The position numbers and the translations under genes were made by a program. Below, in pieces: positions 17,349-26,590 of a stretch of DNA of 64,000 nucleotides. Location of the stretch: positions 26,477 through 90,476 of the forward strand of contig JAXDAY010000022.1 in assembly GCA_034679345.1 (NCBI GenBank), given 5' to 3'. The stretch's first letter is position 1. The number at the start of each line of letters is the position of its first letter. Origin of the DNA: JAXDAY01 sp034679345 (lineage in GTDB: Bacteria; Eisenbacteria; RBG-16-71-46; CAIMUX01; VGJL01). Under the pieces are notes generated by a model. The model made no database searches and had not been told where the DNA came from. It saw only the letters and a list, made by a program, of their open reading frames with translations.

Positions 17349-17382
17349 GGAGCCGCGCCGGGATGAGTCCCAGCGCGGCTCC
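17349..17382. terminator. bidirectional terminator hairpin
   Basis: GGAGCCGCGC pairs with GCGCGGCTCC, and an inner GGGA/TCCC stem closes on a TGAG loop, giving about 14 pairs with one C-A mismatch. It lies between the convergent Spy-like and VOC genes. No long T-run follows, so it may act as a strong hairpin rather than a classical intrinsic terminator. Confidence 0.5.
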
Positions 17383-17413
17383 TTGGCTGCCGGCGCCGAG
17401 CGGCCCGGACCGT

Positions 17414-17770
17414 TTACTTCTTCGGCTCCTCGAAGATTCCGACGCTGATGCCGTCCGGATCGAGGAACATCGCCCATGCTCCTATGTTCGGGATGGGAGT
17501 CTTCTCGGCGATGATCTTGCCGCCGGCGGATCTCACCTTGGCAAGCGTCGCCTCGATCGAATCGACGTAGATATAGACATTGAGCGCGGGGGCGGGCGCC
17601 TCGGCGGGTTTCGCCATCAACCCCCCACCCAGGTCGGACCCCGTTTGGATCATCGTGTATCCGGACATCATGGAATCGTCGAACTTCCAGTCGAAGATCT
17701 TCCCGTAGAAGTCACGGCTCTTGGCCGGGTCGGTGCTCATGAACTCGAAGTGGCAGATCGTGTTAGCCAT
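17414..17770 (-). CDS. VOC/glyoxalase-superfamily protein
   Basis: 118 aa. A single VOC domain: it begins CHFEFMSTDPAKSRDFYGKIFDW and ends with AMFLDPDGISVGIFE, the paired beta-alpha-beta-beta-beta modules of the fold. It resembles small antibiotic-resistance/bleomycin-binding-like or glyoxalase-like proteins of unknown substrate. Two adjacent ATGs follow an AAGGAGG site; the one at 17770 has the better spacing (5 bases). It is convergent with the Spy-like gene and divergent from Hsp33. Confidence 0.82.
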   Translation of the reverse strand: MANTICHFEFMSTDPAKSRDFYGKIFDWKFDDSMMSGYTMIQTGSDLGGGLMAKPAEAPAPALNVYIYVDSIEATLAKVRSAGGKIIAEKTPIPNIGAWAMFLDPDGISVGIFEEPKK

Positions 17771-17935
17771 CATTTCCTCCTTGGATTGCCTGCATGATCC
17801 ACTGTCCCCCGGCCGCGGATCGGCGAACGGGAGATTCTGATCGAGAGATCCCGCCGCGGTCAAGTCTCACGGATCGCTTCGCGCTCCGCGACGCGCCCGA
17901 TAAGATCCAGGGAGCGGACCGCATCGGGAGGCAGC

Positions 17936-18775
17936 GTGACCGAACAGGAAAGGCACGGAGAGGGGATGGACGAGACCACCCCGGAGGAAATCGCCTCCTC
18001 CGGTCGAGTGTTGCTCCGCCGCGGCCTTCAGGACGCCCGCTCGGTGATCGTGAGCTCCGGCTCCTTCGCCGCTCTGCATGAAGCGTGGCAGCGCCACGCG
18101 GCGCTCTGGCAGGGCGAGCCGGACCCGCTCTCCTTCGTCATGATGGGCCAGGGGCTCGCCGCCGCGGCATTGCACCTCGCCAACCGCCCGCGTGACGAGG
18201 TCGTGGCGTGGACGATCTCACTGCAGCGGCCGCCCACGAACATCTTCCTCACTGGAGAAGCGTCCAGGGCGATCGTCACGGGACGGGCCTTCACCGAAGG
18301 GGTCCGCCCGGCGGAATCGAACCGGCTCTACGTCCAGACCCTGCGCTCGCGCGGAGAGCCGATGACGAGCTCCGTCGAGGTCGAGGGGATCGACATCCTG
18401 GGGATCTTCGAGCAGTACTATGACCGCTCCGAGCAGATGCCCGCGCGGTTTCACGAGCTCGAGGATGGCCGTTTCGCCATGGTCCTGGGGCTTCCGGGCT
18501 CGGATCGCGAATGGATCCGCTCGCTTGGCCGCGAGGATCTTGCCGCTCTCATCGGCGAATCGCGTCCTCTGGAGGATCGCTCCTTCCGTTTCGAATGCGG
18601 GTGCAGCCCGCGCAAGATGCTCTCCGCCCTGCGGTCGATCTTCGCCAAGGGCATCGAGGAGCTGTTCCGCGGCGAGGAGGGCGTGGAGACGTCCTGCCCG
18701 CGCTGTGGGCGCCGCTGGTGGGTCACGCGGGCGCAGTTCGTCTCCACGGGGCCGGGGAACGAGCCCGGGGATTGA
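17936..18775 (+). CDS. hslO: Hsp33 redox-regulated chaperone
   Basis: 279 aa. The N-terminal domain has the Hsp33 core (TISLQRPPTNIFLTGEASRA for the central region, GIFEQYYDRSEQMPARF). The C-terminal redox switch is present: two cysteines in FECGCS and two in CPRCGRR, the CxC...CxxC zinc site that is oxidised under stress to activate holdase function. Usual length is 290-300, so the size fits. GTG 17936 has GGGAGG before it; ATG 17966 with GGAGAGG very close is an alternative start that removes 10 residues. It acts in the cytoplasm. Confidence 0.9.
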   Translation: MTEQERHGEGMDETTPEEIASSGRVLLRRGLQDARSVIVSSGSFAALHEAWQRHAALWQGEPDPLSFVMMGQGLAAAALHLANRPRDEVVAWTISLQRPPTNIFLTGEASRAIVTGRAFTEGVRPAESNRLYVQTLRSRGEPMTSSVEVEGIDILGIFEQYYDRSEQMPARFHELEDGRFAMVLGLPGSDREWIRSLGREDLAALIGESRPLEDRSFRFECGCSPRKMLSALRSIFAKGIEELFRGEEGVETSCPRCGRRWWVTRAQFVSTGPGNEPGD

Positions 18776-18794
18776 GCCCGAGGATCGAGCCCGG

Positions 18795-20594
18795 TCAGCC
18801 CCCGAGCGGGGGAGGCGCTGCGACGGCCTCGACGTCCTCGAGGTGGCTCTTCTTCTCCTGCGTCTGGAGGAACTCGGAGTAGAGCGCGCAGCGCGATGCC
18901 AGCTCCTCGTGCGATCCCGAGTCGACGAGGCGTCCCTGGTCGAGGACGAGGATCGTATCCGCCCGCCGAATCGTCGCCAGCCGATGGGAGACGAGGACCA
19001 CCATCGTCGACGGAAGCGCCTCCTCGATCGCGGCCCAGAAGAGGTCCTCGTTTCGCGCATCGAGAGAGGCCGTGCAGTCGTCCAGGAGCAGGAGATCCGG
19101 TCGTCCCGCGAGGGCGCGCGCGATGGCGATGCGCTGCTTCTGGCCTCCCGAGACCAGGGTCCCGCGCTGGCCGAGCGGAGTCTCCAGGCCCTCCTTCATC
19201 GCTTCGATGTCGGCGCCCATCTGACTGATCTCCAGGCAACGGCGCACCCAATCGGGGTCGGCGGGACGCCCGAAGGCGACATTCTCCGCGATCGTCTCGG
19301 AAAAGAGGAGCGACTCCTGCGGGACATACCCGATGCGGGAGCGCAAACTCGCCCACTCCCACTCCTCGAATCGTCTGCCGTCGATCCGATACTCGCCCGT
19401 CTGGGCCGGCAGGAGTCCCGCGAGGAGCTTCAGCAGGGTCGACTTGCCGGATGCGACGGGGCCCACGATGGCGAGCTTCCGTCCGAGCCGGAGATCGAAG
19501 CCGACCGAGTCGAGGGCCGGCTCGAGCTCCTCGCGGTAACGGAATCCGACGTCGCGGACGGAGATCGACTCGATCGGAGGCTCCACGACCGCCGTCCCTT
19601 CCCTGCGGACGCGCGTGGGGGCGCTCATCAGCTCCTGCTCGCGGTCGATCGAGACGAAGGCCTGCCGGGCGGTGACGAAGAGGTTCGGCAGGTCGGTCAT
19701 CGGATGGATCAGCATGTCGAGATAGACGTAGAAGGCGTAGAGAGTCCCGAGCGAGAGGCGACCGTCGAGGACGAGGATTCCCCCGACCGAAAGGACGATC
19801 ACCTGGCCCAGGCGGCTGGCGACATTGTCCATCGAGAAGACCAGGACATGGAGCTTCGCGAGGCGGAGCTGGATTCCGATCCGCTCCTCGAGCACCTCCC
19901 CGAGCCGCCTCTCCTGTCCCGATTCGCCGCGAAACGCCTTGACGATCCGTATGCCCGCGAAGGCGGATTCAATGGTGTCGTTCGTGCGCGAGACCGCCTC
20001 CTGCTGCCGGCGATAGGTCGCGCCGAGGGCCTGCTGCGCGCGGTAGACGACGATGAGCATGATCGGAATCGGAATCATCGAGAGCAACGCGAGTCGCGCG
20101 TCGAGAAGGAGCATCGCCGTGATGCAGAAGACGAACTTGGAGGCCGAATCGACGAAACGGAAGATGCCGGAACAGCCGAACCAGGCGATTCGAGGGTATT
20201 CAGCGATGTCGTCGGTCAGGCGCGTGACGAGATCGCCCGTCCGGAACTTGCCGAAGAAGGTGTAGTCCTTCTCGAGGAGGGAGCCAAACACCCCTTCGCG
20301 GATGTCCTTCTCGAGCTTCAGGTTCATCCACGCCCGGAAAGCGGGGTAGAAGCCTGCGATGAAGCGGCCGACCGCGATCAGGGCGAGCACGCCGAGCAGC
20401 CGGTAGAGATCCCGATTCTCCGGCTGCGCCGCCTCGATGGTGGAATAGATCCGGTCGATGACGAAACGGAAGACGAGCGGGTAGGCGATCGCGACTCCGC
20501 TCGAAACGAGGGTGAAGAAGAACAGGAAGTAGAGAAAGCGGCGATGCGGCTTCCAGTAGGCGAGCAGCCAGGCGATGTGTTCGCGGGTCGTCAT
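18795..20594 (-). CDS. ABC exporter subunit with degenerate ATP site
   Basis: 599 aa. An N-terminal six-helix exporter domain (about 1-320) is fused to an ATPase domain (about 350-585). Walker A is GPVASGKSTLL and the signature is LVSGGQKQR. The Walker B region reads LLLLDDCTASLD, with Asp in place of the usual catalytic Glu, as in the degenerate-site subunit TM287 of heterodimeric exporters. It therefore probably pairs with the upstream gene product, which keeps Glu. The gene overlaps its partner by 4 bases. Substrates of such pairs are lipids, drugs or peptides; none can be assigned here. Confidence 0.92.
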   Translation of the reverse strand: MTTREHIAWLLAYWKPHRRFLYFLFFFTLVSSGVAIAYPLVFRFVIDRIYSTIEAAQPENRDLYRLLGVLALIAVGRFIAGFYPAFRAWMNLKLEKDIREGVFGSLLEKDYTFFGKFRTGDLVTRLTDDIAEYPRIAWFGCSGIFRFVDSASKFVFCITAMLLLDARLALLSMIPIPIMLIVVYRAQQALGATYRRQQEAVSRTNDTIESAFAGIRIVKAFRGESGQERRLGEVLEERIGIQLRLAKLHVLVFSMDNVASRLGQVIVLSVGGILVLDGRLSLGTLYAFYVYLDMLIHPMTDLPNLFVTARQAFVSIDREQELMSAPTRVRREGTAVVEPPIESISVRDVGFRYREELEPALDSVGFDLRLGRKLAIVGPVASGKSTLLKLLAGLLPAQTGEYRIDGRRFEEWEWASLRSRIGYVPQESLLFSETIAENVAFGRPADPDWVRRCLEISQMGADIEAMKEGLETPLGQRGTLVSGGQKQRIAIARALAGRPDLLLLDDCTASLDARNEDLFWAAIEEALPSTMVVLVSHRLATIRRADTILVLDQGRLVDSGSHEELASRCALYSEFLQTQEKKSHLEDVEAVAAPPPLGG

Positions 20595-22387
20595 GCGACG
20601 ATCGCTTCCTTGAATTGAAGGTCGAAGAGATTGCGGTAGATCCCGCCTTTCTCGTAGAGCTCTCGATGCGTCCCCTCCTCGACGAGCTTTCCCTTGTGCA
20701 GGACGAGGATCCGATCGGCGCTGACGATCGTGCCGAGCCGATGTGCGATCACGAGGGATGTCCGGCCCGAGAGGAGCCGCTCGACCGATTCCTGCAGACG
20801 GCGTTCCGTCGCCGGATCGACGGAGGATGTCGCCTCGTCCAGCACGAGGATGTCAGGATCCGGCACGATCGCGCGCGCGAAGCTCAAGAGCTGGCGCTCG
20901 CCCATCGACAGGTTCGACCCGCCCTCGGCGAGGGATTCCTCATAGCGCTTCGGAAGCCGCTGAATCACCTCTTCGGCCCCGACGATGCGCACCGCGCGCT
21001 GCATCGCTTCAGCGGGCACTCCGTCGCGAAGCGCGCAGAGGTTCTCAGCGACCGTCCCGGGGAAGAGGTGGATCTCCTGCAGCACCAGGCCCAACCGGCT
21101 CCGCCAGGCCGATTGGAGGTACTCGCGGATGTCCCTGCCGTCGAGCGTGACCCTGCCCGAGCTTGGCTCGTAGAATCGGAGCAGGAGATTCGTGACGGTC
21201 GTCTTTCCGCCGCCGGAGAGACCGACGAGGGCGACTCTCTCGCCGCGTCGCAACTTGAAGGAGACCGCCTCGAGGGCGACGGTGCCGCCGTCGTAGACGA
21301 ATCCGACGTTCTCGAATGCGATCTCGCGCCAGTCATCAGGCACCGTCTCGACCGCGCCGGGCCGGTCGGGGGTCCGCGAGGGGGTGTCGAGGACGCCGAA
21401 GACGCGATCGGCAGATGCGAAGGCGCGCTGAATGAAGTTCAGCTGTTCGGAGAACATCGCGAGAGGCCAGAACACGCGCCGCGTGTACTCGATGAAGAGA
21501 ACGAGAGTCCCCACCGTGATCGTGATTCCCAGCAATCTGCCGGAGCCGAGGTAGAGGATCGTCATCACCGCTCCCACCTCGACCGCGGTGAGAAAGCCCC
21601 AGAATCCGTACTCGTACATCGAGGCGGTGCGCTCCGCTCTGAGCTTGTCGCGATTCAGGATGCCGAGGCGGGCCCGCGCAGTCGCCTCGTACCCGAACAG
21701 CTGCAGGATGGGGACTCCCTGGACATACTCGGTCACGAAGGTGGAGAGCTTCGCGTAGAGCGAGCGGACGCGGCGGTAGAGCCCACGCATCCAGCGGAAG
21801 TAGAGGATCGTCCCCACGAGGAGGGGGATTGCGAGCACGAGGATCGCGCAGGTGACCCGCCAGTCGGTCGCGAGCATGACGACGATCGTTCCCAGGAGGA
21901 GGACCATCGTCCGCAGGACGGCGAGCGCGACCTCGGAGAAGAGCATCTGCAGCCGTTCGGCGTCCGACTCGACGCGCGCGAGGAGCTTTCCGGGCGAGTT
22001 CTTGTCGAAATAGGCGGCGCTCAGGCCCAGGAGGTGGTTGAAGAGCCTCTTCTTGAGGCTTGTGACGATCCCGAGACCCATGCGCGTCAGGACGACCACC
22101 TGAAAGTAGGTCACCGCAGTGCCCAGGACGAAAAGGGCCGCGTAGGTCGCCGCGCTCTGGAGGATTCCATCCCTTGAGCCGGCGGCGATGTCGCTGTCGA
22201 TGAGCCGGCGAAGGACGATCGGCTGCCCGAGCTCCGCCCCGACTCCGATCAGGAGGAGGACGATGCCGATCGAGAATCGCCTCCACTCGGGTCGCACGAA
22301 CGGATAGATCCGCCGCAGCATGTCCCGCATGCTGAGGTGCCGGATGTACTTCTCGTCCTCCGGCTGTTCATCGTCGTCCCACCACAT
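20591..22387 (-). CDS. ABC exporter subunit with consensus ATP site
   Basis: 598 aa, transmembrane domain (about 35-330) fused to an ATPase domain. Walker A is GLSGGGKTTVT and the signature NLSMGERQL is atypical (LSxGxRQ form). Walker B is ILVLDEATSSVD with the catalytic Glu retained. Together with the overlapping downstream gene this makes the TM287/288 or BmrCD kind of heterodimer: a consensus and a degenerate site in one complex in the inner membrane. It begins with an acidic stretch (DDDEQPEDEKY). Start ATG 22387 has only a weak Shine-Dalgarno, so another start is possible. Confidence 0.92.
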   Translation of the reverse strand: MWWDDDEQPEDEKYIRHLSMRDMLRRIYPFVRPEWRRFSIGIVLLLIGVGAELGQPIVLRRLIDSDIAAGSRDGILQSAATYAALFVLGTAVTYFQVVVLTRMGLGIVTSLKKRLFNHLLGLSAAYFDKNSPGKLLARVESDAERLQMLFSEVALAVLRTMVLLLGTIVVMLATDWRVTCAILVLAIPLLVGTILYFRWMRGLYRRVRSLYAKLSTFVTEYVQGVPILQLFGYEATARARLGILNRDKLRAERTASMYEYGFWGFLTAVEVGAVMTILYLGSGRLLGITITVGTLVLFIEYTRRVFWPLAMFSEQLNFIQRAFASADRVFGVLDTPSRTPDRPGAVETVPDDWREIAFENVGFVYDGGTVALEAVSFKLRRGERVALVGLSGGGKTTVTNLLLRFYEPSSGRVTLDGRDIREYLQSAWRSRLGLVLQEIHLFPGTVAENLCALRDGVPAEAMQRAVRIVGAEEVIQRLPKRYEESLAEGGSNLSMGERQLLSFARAIVPDPDILVLDEATSSVDPATERRLQESVERLLSGRTSLVIAHRLGTIVSADRILVLHKGKLVEEGTHRELYEKGGIYRNLFDLQFKEAIVA

Positions 22388-22451
22388 GGAGCACTGAGAC
22401 TACGACCTCGAACGGGAGAAGGGCAACGGCTCGATGCGTGGGCGCGTTCAC

Positions 22452-23690
22452 TCAGGCGATCAGCACGAGCCAGAGCAGACCCCAGGCGACGGTGGCGACG
22501 GTCACGGGAAAGCCGATCTTGAGGTAGTCCAGGAACCCGATGCGCGCGTCTTTTCCGGCCGCCTCGATCACGATCAGATTCGCCACCGAGCCGAGGATCG
22601 TGAGGTTTCCAGCCAGCGTCGCGGCCATGGCGAGACACCGCCACTGGAGGATCGGATCCTCCAGCCCTCCAATCCACGGTCTCGCGACCAGGATGAACGG
22701 CACGTTCGATACGAGATTGCATCCCACGACCGCGAGGACCGAGAAGACCGTGGCCTGGCGCCGGGCGCCCTCTCCGAGCCACGGCGCAAAGGCTTCGTAG
22801 AGCCATTCGGCCGCGCCCGCTCGAACGATCCCTTCCACGAGGACGAAGAGGCTCGCGAAGAAGAGGAGGAGCGTCCAGTCGACGCGGTGGAAGAGGTGGC
22901 GCGGCGGCACGCGCGCGACGACGAGGAGCGCGCATGCGCCGCCCAGAGCGGCGAAGGCGAGCGGGGCGCCGGAGAGGAATGAGACCACCATAGCGCCGAG
23001 CACCGCGAGCGTGAGCCGGAGGACCCCGAGCCGCAACCGCGGCGCCGCGGGCGGCGCGATCCGGACGAGGGCGCGACCCAGGAGGCGGGCGAAGAAGAGG
23101 TGGAGGAGGCCCGAGAGAATGAGGAGTCCCCCGATCGCGACGGGAGCCAGGTGGAGCATGAAGTCGAGAAAGCGGTCGCCCGAGAGCGCGCCGATCAGCA
23201 TGTTCTGCGGATTGCCGTTCAAGGTGGCGACGCTCCCGATGTTCGCCCCCATGCAGAGGGCGAACAGATAGGGGGCAAGCGGGAGGCCGGCCTGCCGGAC
23301 GCTGACGAGGACCAACGGGGTGAGTAGCAGGCAGACGGTGTCGTTGACGAGGAAGGCAGAGAGGATTCCGGCAGTCCATGCCAGCGCATGCATCAGCGGC
23401 AACGGGCCCCCCGAGACGCGCAGCAACCGGACCGCGGCCCACGCGAAGAAGCCGGCCACGTCGAGATAGGCCGTGAGGATCATCATTCCCAGAAGGAGGA
23501 CGATCGTGTTGGGCTCGATCGCGCGCCAGGCCTCGTCGGTGGAGAGCACGCCGAAGAGGACCATCGCGAACGCCCCGACCAGAGCCCCCGCCGGCCGGCC
23601 CAGGGGCAGGAGGCGGAGCTTCGGCGCTGTGATCACGCAATATGCGATCCCGAAGATCAGGACGGCGACCCAGGGCGGAGATCCGTTCAT
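22452..23690 (-). CDS. ArsB/NhaD/CitM-type ion permease
   Basis: 412 aa, about 11 hydrophobic segments. It contains motifs of the ion-transporter (IT) superfamily, such as FLVNDTVCLLLTPL and NIGSVATLNGNPQNMLIG, with a second set, NLVSNVPFIL and NLTILGSVANLIV, in the other half. These two inverted repeats build the substrate site in ArsB, CitMHS and NhaD proteins. The ion (Na+/H+, arsenite, citrate or sulfate) cannot be deduced. It lies 64 bp upstream of the ABC genes on the same strand and may share their transcript. Inner-membrane location. Confidence 0.86.
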   Translation of the reverse strand: MNGSPPWVAVLIFGIAYCVITAPKLRLLPLGRPAGALVGAFAMVLFGVLSTDEAWRAIEPNTIVLLLGMMILTAYLDVAGFFAWAAVRLLRVSGGPLPLMHALAWTAGILSAFLVNDTVCLLLTPLVLVSVRQAGLPLAPYLFALCMGANIGSVATLNGNPQNMLIGALSGDRFLDFMLHLAPVAIGGLLILSGLLHLFFARLLGRALVRIAPPAAPRLRLGVLRLTLAVLGAMVVSFLSGAPLAFAALGGACALLVVARVPPRHLFHRVDWTLLLFFASLFVLVEGIVRAGAAEWLYEAFAPWLGEGARRQATVFSVLAVVGCNLVSNVPFILVARPWIGGLEDPILQWRCLAMAATLAGNLTILGSVANLIVIEAAGKDARIGFLDYLKIGFPVTVATVAWGLLWLVLIA

Positions 23691-23816
23691 TCCGACCGCG
23701 AACGATACACCGGGGCTTGACCACCGTCGACTGCTTGCCCCCTCCCGAGGCGACGGTTAGGCTCTTGGCTGCGACACGCGCCGCCCGAATCGAACCGTTC
23801 TGGAAGGAGTGCCTCC

Positions 23817-25340
23817 ATGCCGAACCGACTTCTCGGTTGCCTTCTCGCGATCCTCTTGCTGATCGCCGGCCCCGCCGGGGCCGAGACGCTCACGATCCTC
23901 CATACGAACGATACCCACGGCCACCTGCTTCCCTTCAGCTATCCCGGGATCGTCGCGGCGGGATCGGCGGTCGAGGGGCTGAGCGATCGCTCGGACATCG
24001 GCGGCATCGCTCGCAGAGCGACGCTGGCGAAGCAGATCCGTGAGGAGATGGCGGAGAAAGGGGCCGCGACATGGCTGATCGACGCGGGCGATGTCTGCGA
24101 CGGCACGCCGTTTTCGACCGAGTACCATGGAGAGGCCGACGTGGCGGCGATGAGCGCGGCCGGATACGATTTCGCGACCCTGGGGAATCACGAGTTCAAC
24201 AACACGCTGGCGCAGGTGAGGAAGCTGATCGCGATGGCCTCATTCCGGATCCTGTGCGCGAATGCCGTCGATCGCGCGACCCGAGAGCCGCTCGTGCGTC
24301 CGCACAGCATCGAGAGGATCGGGGAGGCGCGTGTCGCGCTCTTCGGCCTGCTCACGGGTGAGGCCGGCTCCTATCCGGCGGCCAAAGAGGGGGTCGACGT
24401 CGAGGATCCGATCCAGGCCGCGCGGCGCGTCGTCTCCGAGCTCGAAGACGAGGCGGACATCCTGATCTGCGTCTCCCACTGCGGCAACGAGGTCGACGAG
24501 GATCTCGCGCGGGCCGTCCCCGAGATCGACCTCATCGTCGGGGGGCATTCCCATTCGCGCCTGCCTTCCGGCGAGATGGTCTGGAGGTCGGAGGATCTGC
24601 TCGAGAACGACGTCAACGGCACGATCATCGTCCAGGCCCATCAGTGGGGCGGCGAGCTCGGACGGGTCGACCTGCGATTCGCCAGGCGACCCGATGGAAC
24701 GTGGGCCGTCGATCGCTACCGGGCGCGCCTGATCCCGATCACCGACGCGATTGCGCCAGATCCCGGCGTGGCGGAGATCGTCGACCGGTACTGGAGCCCG
24801 ATCGCCTCGCGCTACGGTGAGGTCGTGGCGCGGGCGGGAGGGGACTTCAGCAGCCGGGGCGATGACCGCGCGGAGTACCACCTCGTAGCCGATGCGATCC
24901 GCGAGGAGATGGGCGCGCAGATCGAGCTCGAGAACCTGGGCGGCGTCCGCTCGCCGCTCGTCGAGGGCCCGATCACCATGGCCGACATCGTGACGCTGGA
25001 TCCTTTCGAGAATACCGTGATCACGTTTCGCGCAACCGGAAGCGAAATCCGCGAGATCCTCCTGCGGCACAAGCCCGCGGTCTCGGGCATCCGCTACCGC
25101 ATGTTGGACGGGCAGCTCGCCGAGGCTTCCGTCGACGGAGAGCCCCTCCGGGACGACAGAGTCTACGATGGGGCGACCAACTCCTACTTCGCCGGCTTCG
25201 CCCTGAAGGGGATCGAGAAGAAGGACAGCGGCCGTCTGCGGCGCGAGATCCTGACCGAGTACCTGCGCCGCAAGGGGACCGTGTACCCCGCCTATGACGG
25301 CCGGCGGGTCGTCCTCGACGCGCGCCGATTCGAGGAATAG
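23817..25340 (+). CDS. periplasmic 5'-nucleotidase / 2',3'-cyclic phosphodiesterase (UshA-like)
   Basis: 507 aa with a signal peptide (about 1-22). The calcineurin-like metallophosphoesterase domain shows all blocks: LHTNDTHGH, DAGDVCDGTPF, LGNHEFNN, VSHCGNEVD and GGHSHSR, which bind two divalent metals. The C-terminal half holds the 5'-nucleotidase substrate domain with LGGVRSPL and DPFENTVITF. It should hydrolyse nucleotides or UDP-sugars in the periplasm. A GGAG-containing ribosome binding site precedes ATG 23817. It converges with the choice-of-anchor-L gene, whose stop lies 18 bases away. Confidence 0.93.
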   Translation: MPNRLLGCLLAILLLIAGPAGAETLTILHTNDTHGHLLPFSYPGIVAAGSAVEGLSDRSDIGGIARRATLAKQIREEMAEKGAATWLIDAGDVCDGTPFSTEYHGEADVAAMSAAGYDFATLGNHEFNNTLAQVRKLIAMASFRILCANAVDRATREPLVRPHSIERIGEARVALFGLLTGEAGSYPAAKEGVDVEDPIQAARRVVSELEDEADILICVSHCGNEVDEDLARAVPEIDLIVGGHSHSRLPSGEMVWRSEDLLENDVNGTIIVQAHQWGGELGRVDLRFARRPDGTWAVDRYRARLIPITDAIAPDPGVAEIVDRYWSPIASRYGEVVARAGGDFSSRGDDRAEYHLVADAIREEMGAQIELENLGGVRSPLVEGPITMADIVTLDPFENTVITFRATGSEIREILLRHKPAVSGIRYRMLDGQLAEASVDGEPLRDDRVYDGATNSYFAGFALKGIEKKDSGRLRREILTEYLRRKGTVYPAYDGRRVVLDARRFEE

Positions 25341-25358
25341 CCGCCTCGGGTACCCAGC

Positions 25359-26537
25359 TCAGCGATAGAGCGTGCGCAGGCGTCCCCAGCTCGTCCGCTG
25401 CGCGGGAACCTCGTGGCAGTCGGTCTCCTCGCACAGGGTCCCGTCTCCGACGTAGATCCACTCGCTCGCCGTGCAGCCTTCCTCTCCCATGACGCGGCAG
25501 GAGAAGTCGGTCGGGTCGCAGCACGCGCCCACCGGCTGGGCGCACGGGTTCGGATCGCATGGAATCACATCCCCGTAATAGTTGCCGCCCTGGGAGACGC
25601 AGTCCTGGTACTCGAGCGTGGCGCACTGCCCGCTCGGGAAGCAGCAAGCCCCTGTGGGGGGAGCCGGAGAGCACCGCAGGCTCCCGCAGCGGATGAGAAC
25701 CGCGGAGTCGAACGCGGTGTCCAGCGCGTCGGCGATGGCGATCTTCACGTGGTGGGTTCCCTCGCCGATCTCGATCTCGGCGAAGAAGTTCTGGGTCATG
25801 CCATCCATCTCGGTGTCGTAGGCGCCGCCGCCGTCGTCGAGGTCGTTGTTGCGGTAGCAATTGCAGTTGGCCCCGTGCGGAGGATCGTACGGATTCCCGC
25901 AGTTCACGTTGTTCGTCGTCACCGGGATTCCGGGCCGATCGCATCCCTCCGGGACGAAGGCGATCTGCTCACCGTCGACGAAGAACGCGAAGGCGTCGTT
26001 GACCTGGTTGACGTACTCGTTGTACTCCTCCGACCCGAACAGGTACTGCATCGAGATCGAGGTGCCCATGGCGCACTCGCAGTCGAACTCGAGAACGGCC
26101 GCGTCGTAGGTTTCTACCCCCCCGAGGAGGGCCGAGAGATCCGAATCCCCAGGGGTCGCGAAAGAGCCGGTGGCATGGTCGTGTTCGTTCGGACCGACGA
26201 TGTTCCCGATGTCCCCGGAACTAAGAACGATCCCCTGATTGAATCCGAAGACGGAGATCGCCCCCGTGAACGTCCCCGCCGACAGAGGCGCGCCTCTCAG
26301 GACGGCATTGCTGATTGTCACGTCGGGTCCGGCCAGGCAGTCGAGCAAGTCCTGCGCCGATGTGGCATACGTCACCGCGATGACGCGCGGGGCCTTCGGG
26401 CCGACAACGTCTCCCACGCGCTCGGGGCCCGACGCGCCGGCGCTTCCGGCGAACAGGACTTGGAGCAAGAGAAAGCAGGGCGGGGCGATTCCCCACGCAG
26501 TCCACGAACCGTTCCATAGAGAGCGATGAAGAAGCAT
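25359..26537 (-). CDS. secreted choice-of-anchor-L protein with double Cys-rich module and TSWG tail
   Basis: 392 aa. A hydrophobic N terminus (signal, about residues 10-32) precedes a choice-of-anchor-L domain (VTISNAVLRGAPLSAGTF, GIVLSSGDIGNIVGPN, YLFGSEEYNEYVN). The C terminus has two Cys-rich modules of the GACC...C...CDPNPC kind and ends in TSWGRLRTLYR. The same module and tail occur in the genes at 31688 and 32935. The start ATG 26537 has GGAGGG 6 bases upstream and begins the signal peptide, whereas the open frame runs further back. The tail may be a sorting or anchoring signal; the ligand is unknown. It lies downstream of the thermonuclease gene on the same strand. Confidence 0.82.
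   Translation of the reverse strand: MLLHRSLWNGSWTAWGIAPPCFLLLQVLFAGSAGASGPERVGDVVGPKAPRVIAVTYATSAQDLLDCLAGPDVTISNAVLRGAPLSAGTFTGAISVFGFNQGIVLSSGDIGNIVGPNEHDHATGSFATPGDSDLSALLGGVETYDAAVLEFDCECAMGTSISMQYLFGSEEYNEYVNQVNDAFAFFVDGEQIAFVPEGCDRPGIPVTTNNVNCGNPYDPPHGANCNCYRNNDLDDGGGAYDTEMDGMTQNFFAEIEIGEGTHHVKIAIADALDTAFDSAVLIRCGSLRCSPAPPTGACCFPSGQCATLEYQDCVSQGGNYYGDVIPCDPNPCAQPVGACCDPTDFSCRVMGEEGCTASEWIYVGDGTLCEETDCHEVPAQRTSWGRLRTLYR
25362..25652 (-). repeat. two six-cysteine modules and TSWG terminal motif
   Basis: Encodes two successive GACC-x-C-x-C-x-C modules ending in CDPNPC and CEETDC, then TSWGRLRTLYR at the C terminus. It is the duplicated form of the module seen at 32507-32671 and 33712-33876. 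Confidence 0.6.
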
Positions 26538-26590
26538 ACGATCCCTCCATCCCCGGCGCGGTCCATGCCGCGCCTTGCGCGCGCGCGAAG

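Noticed and set aside
18420..20618. A 732-codon forward frame over the ABC exporter gene
   Set aside because: Antisense shadow; its residues show charged repeats typical of shadows and no domain.
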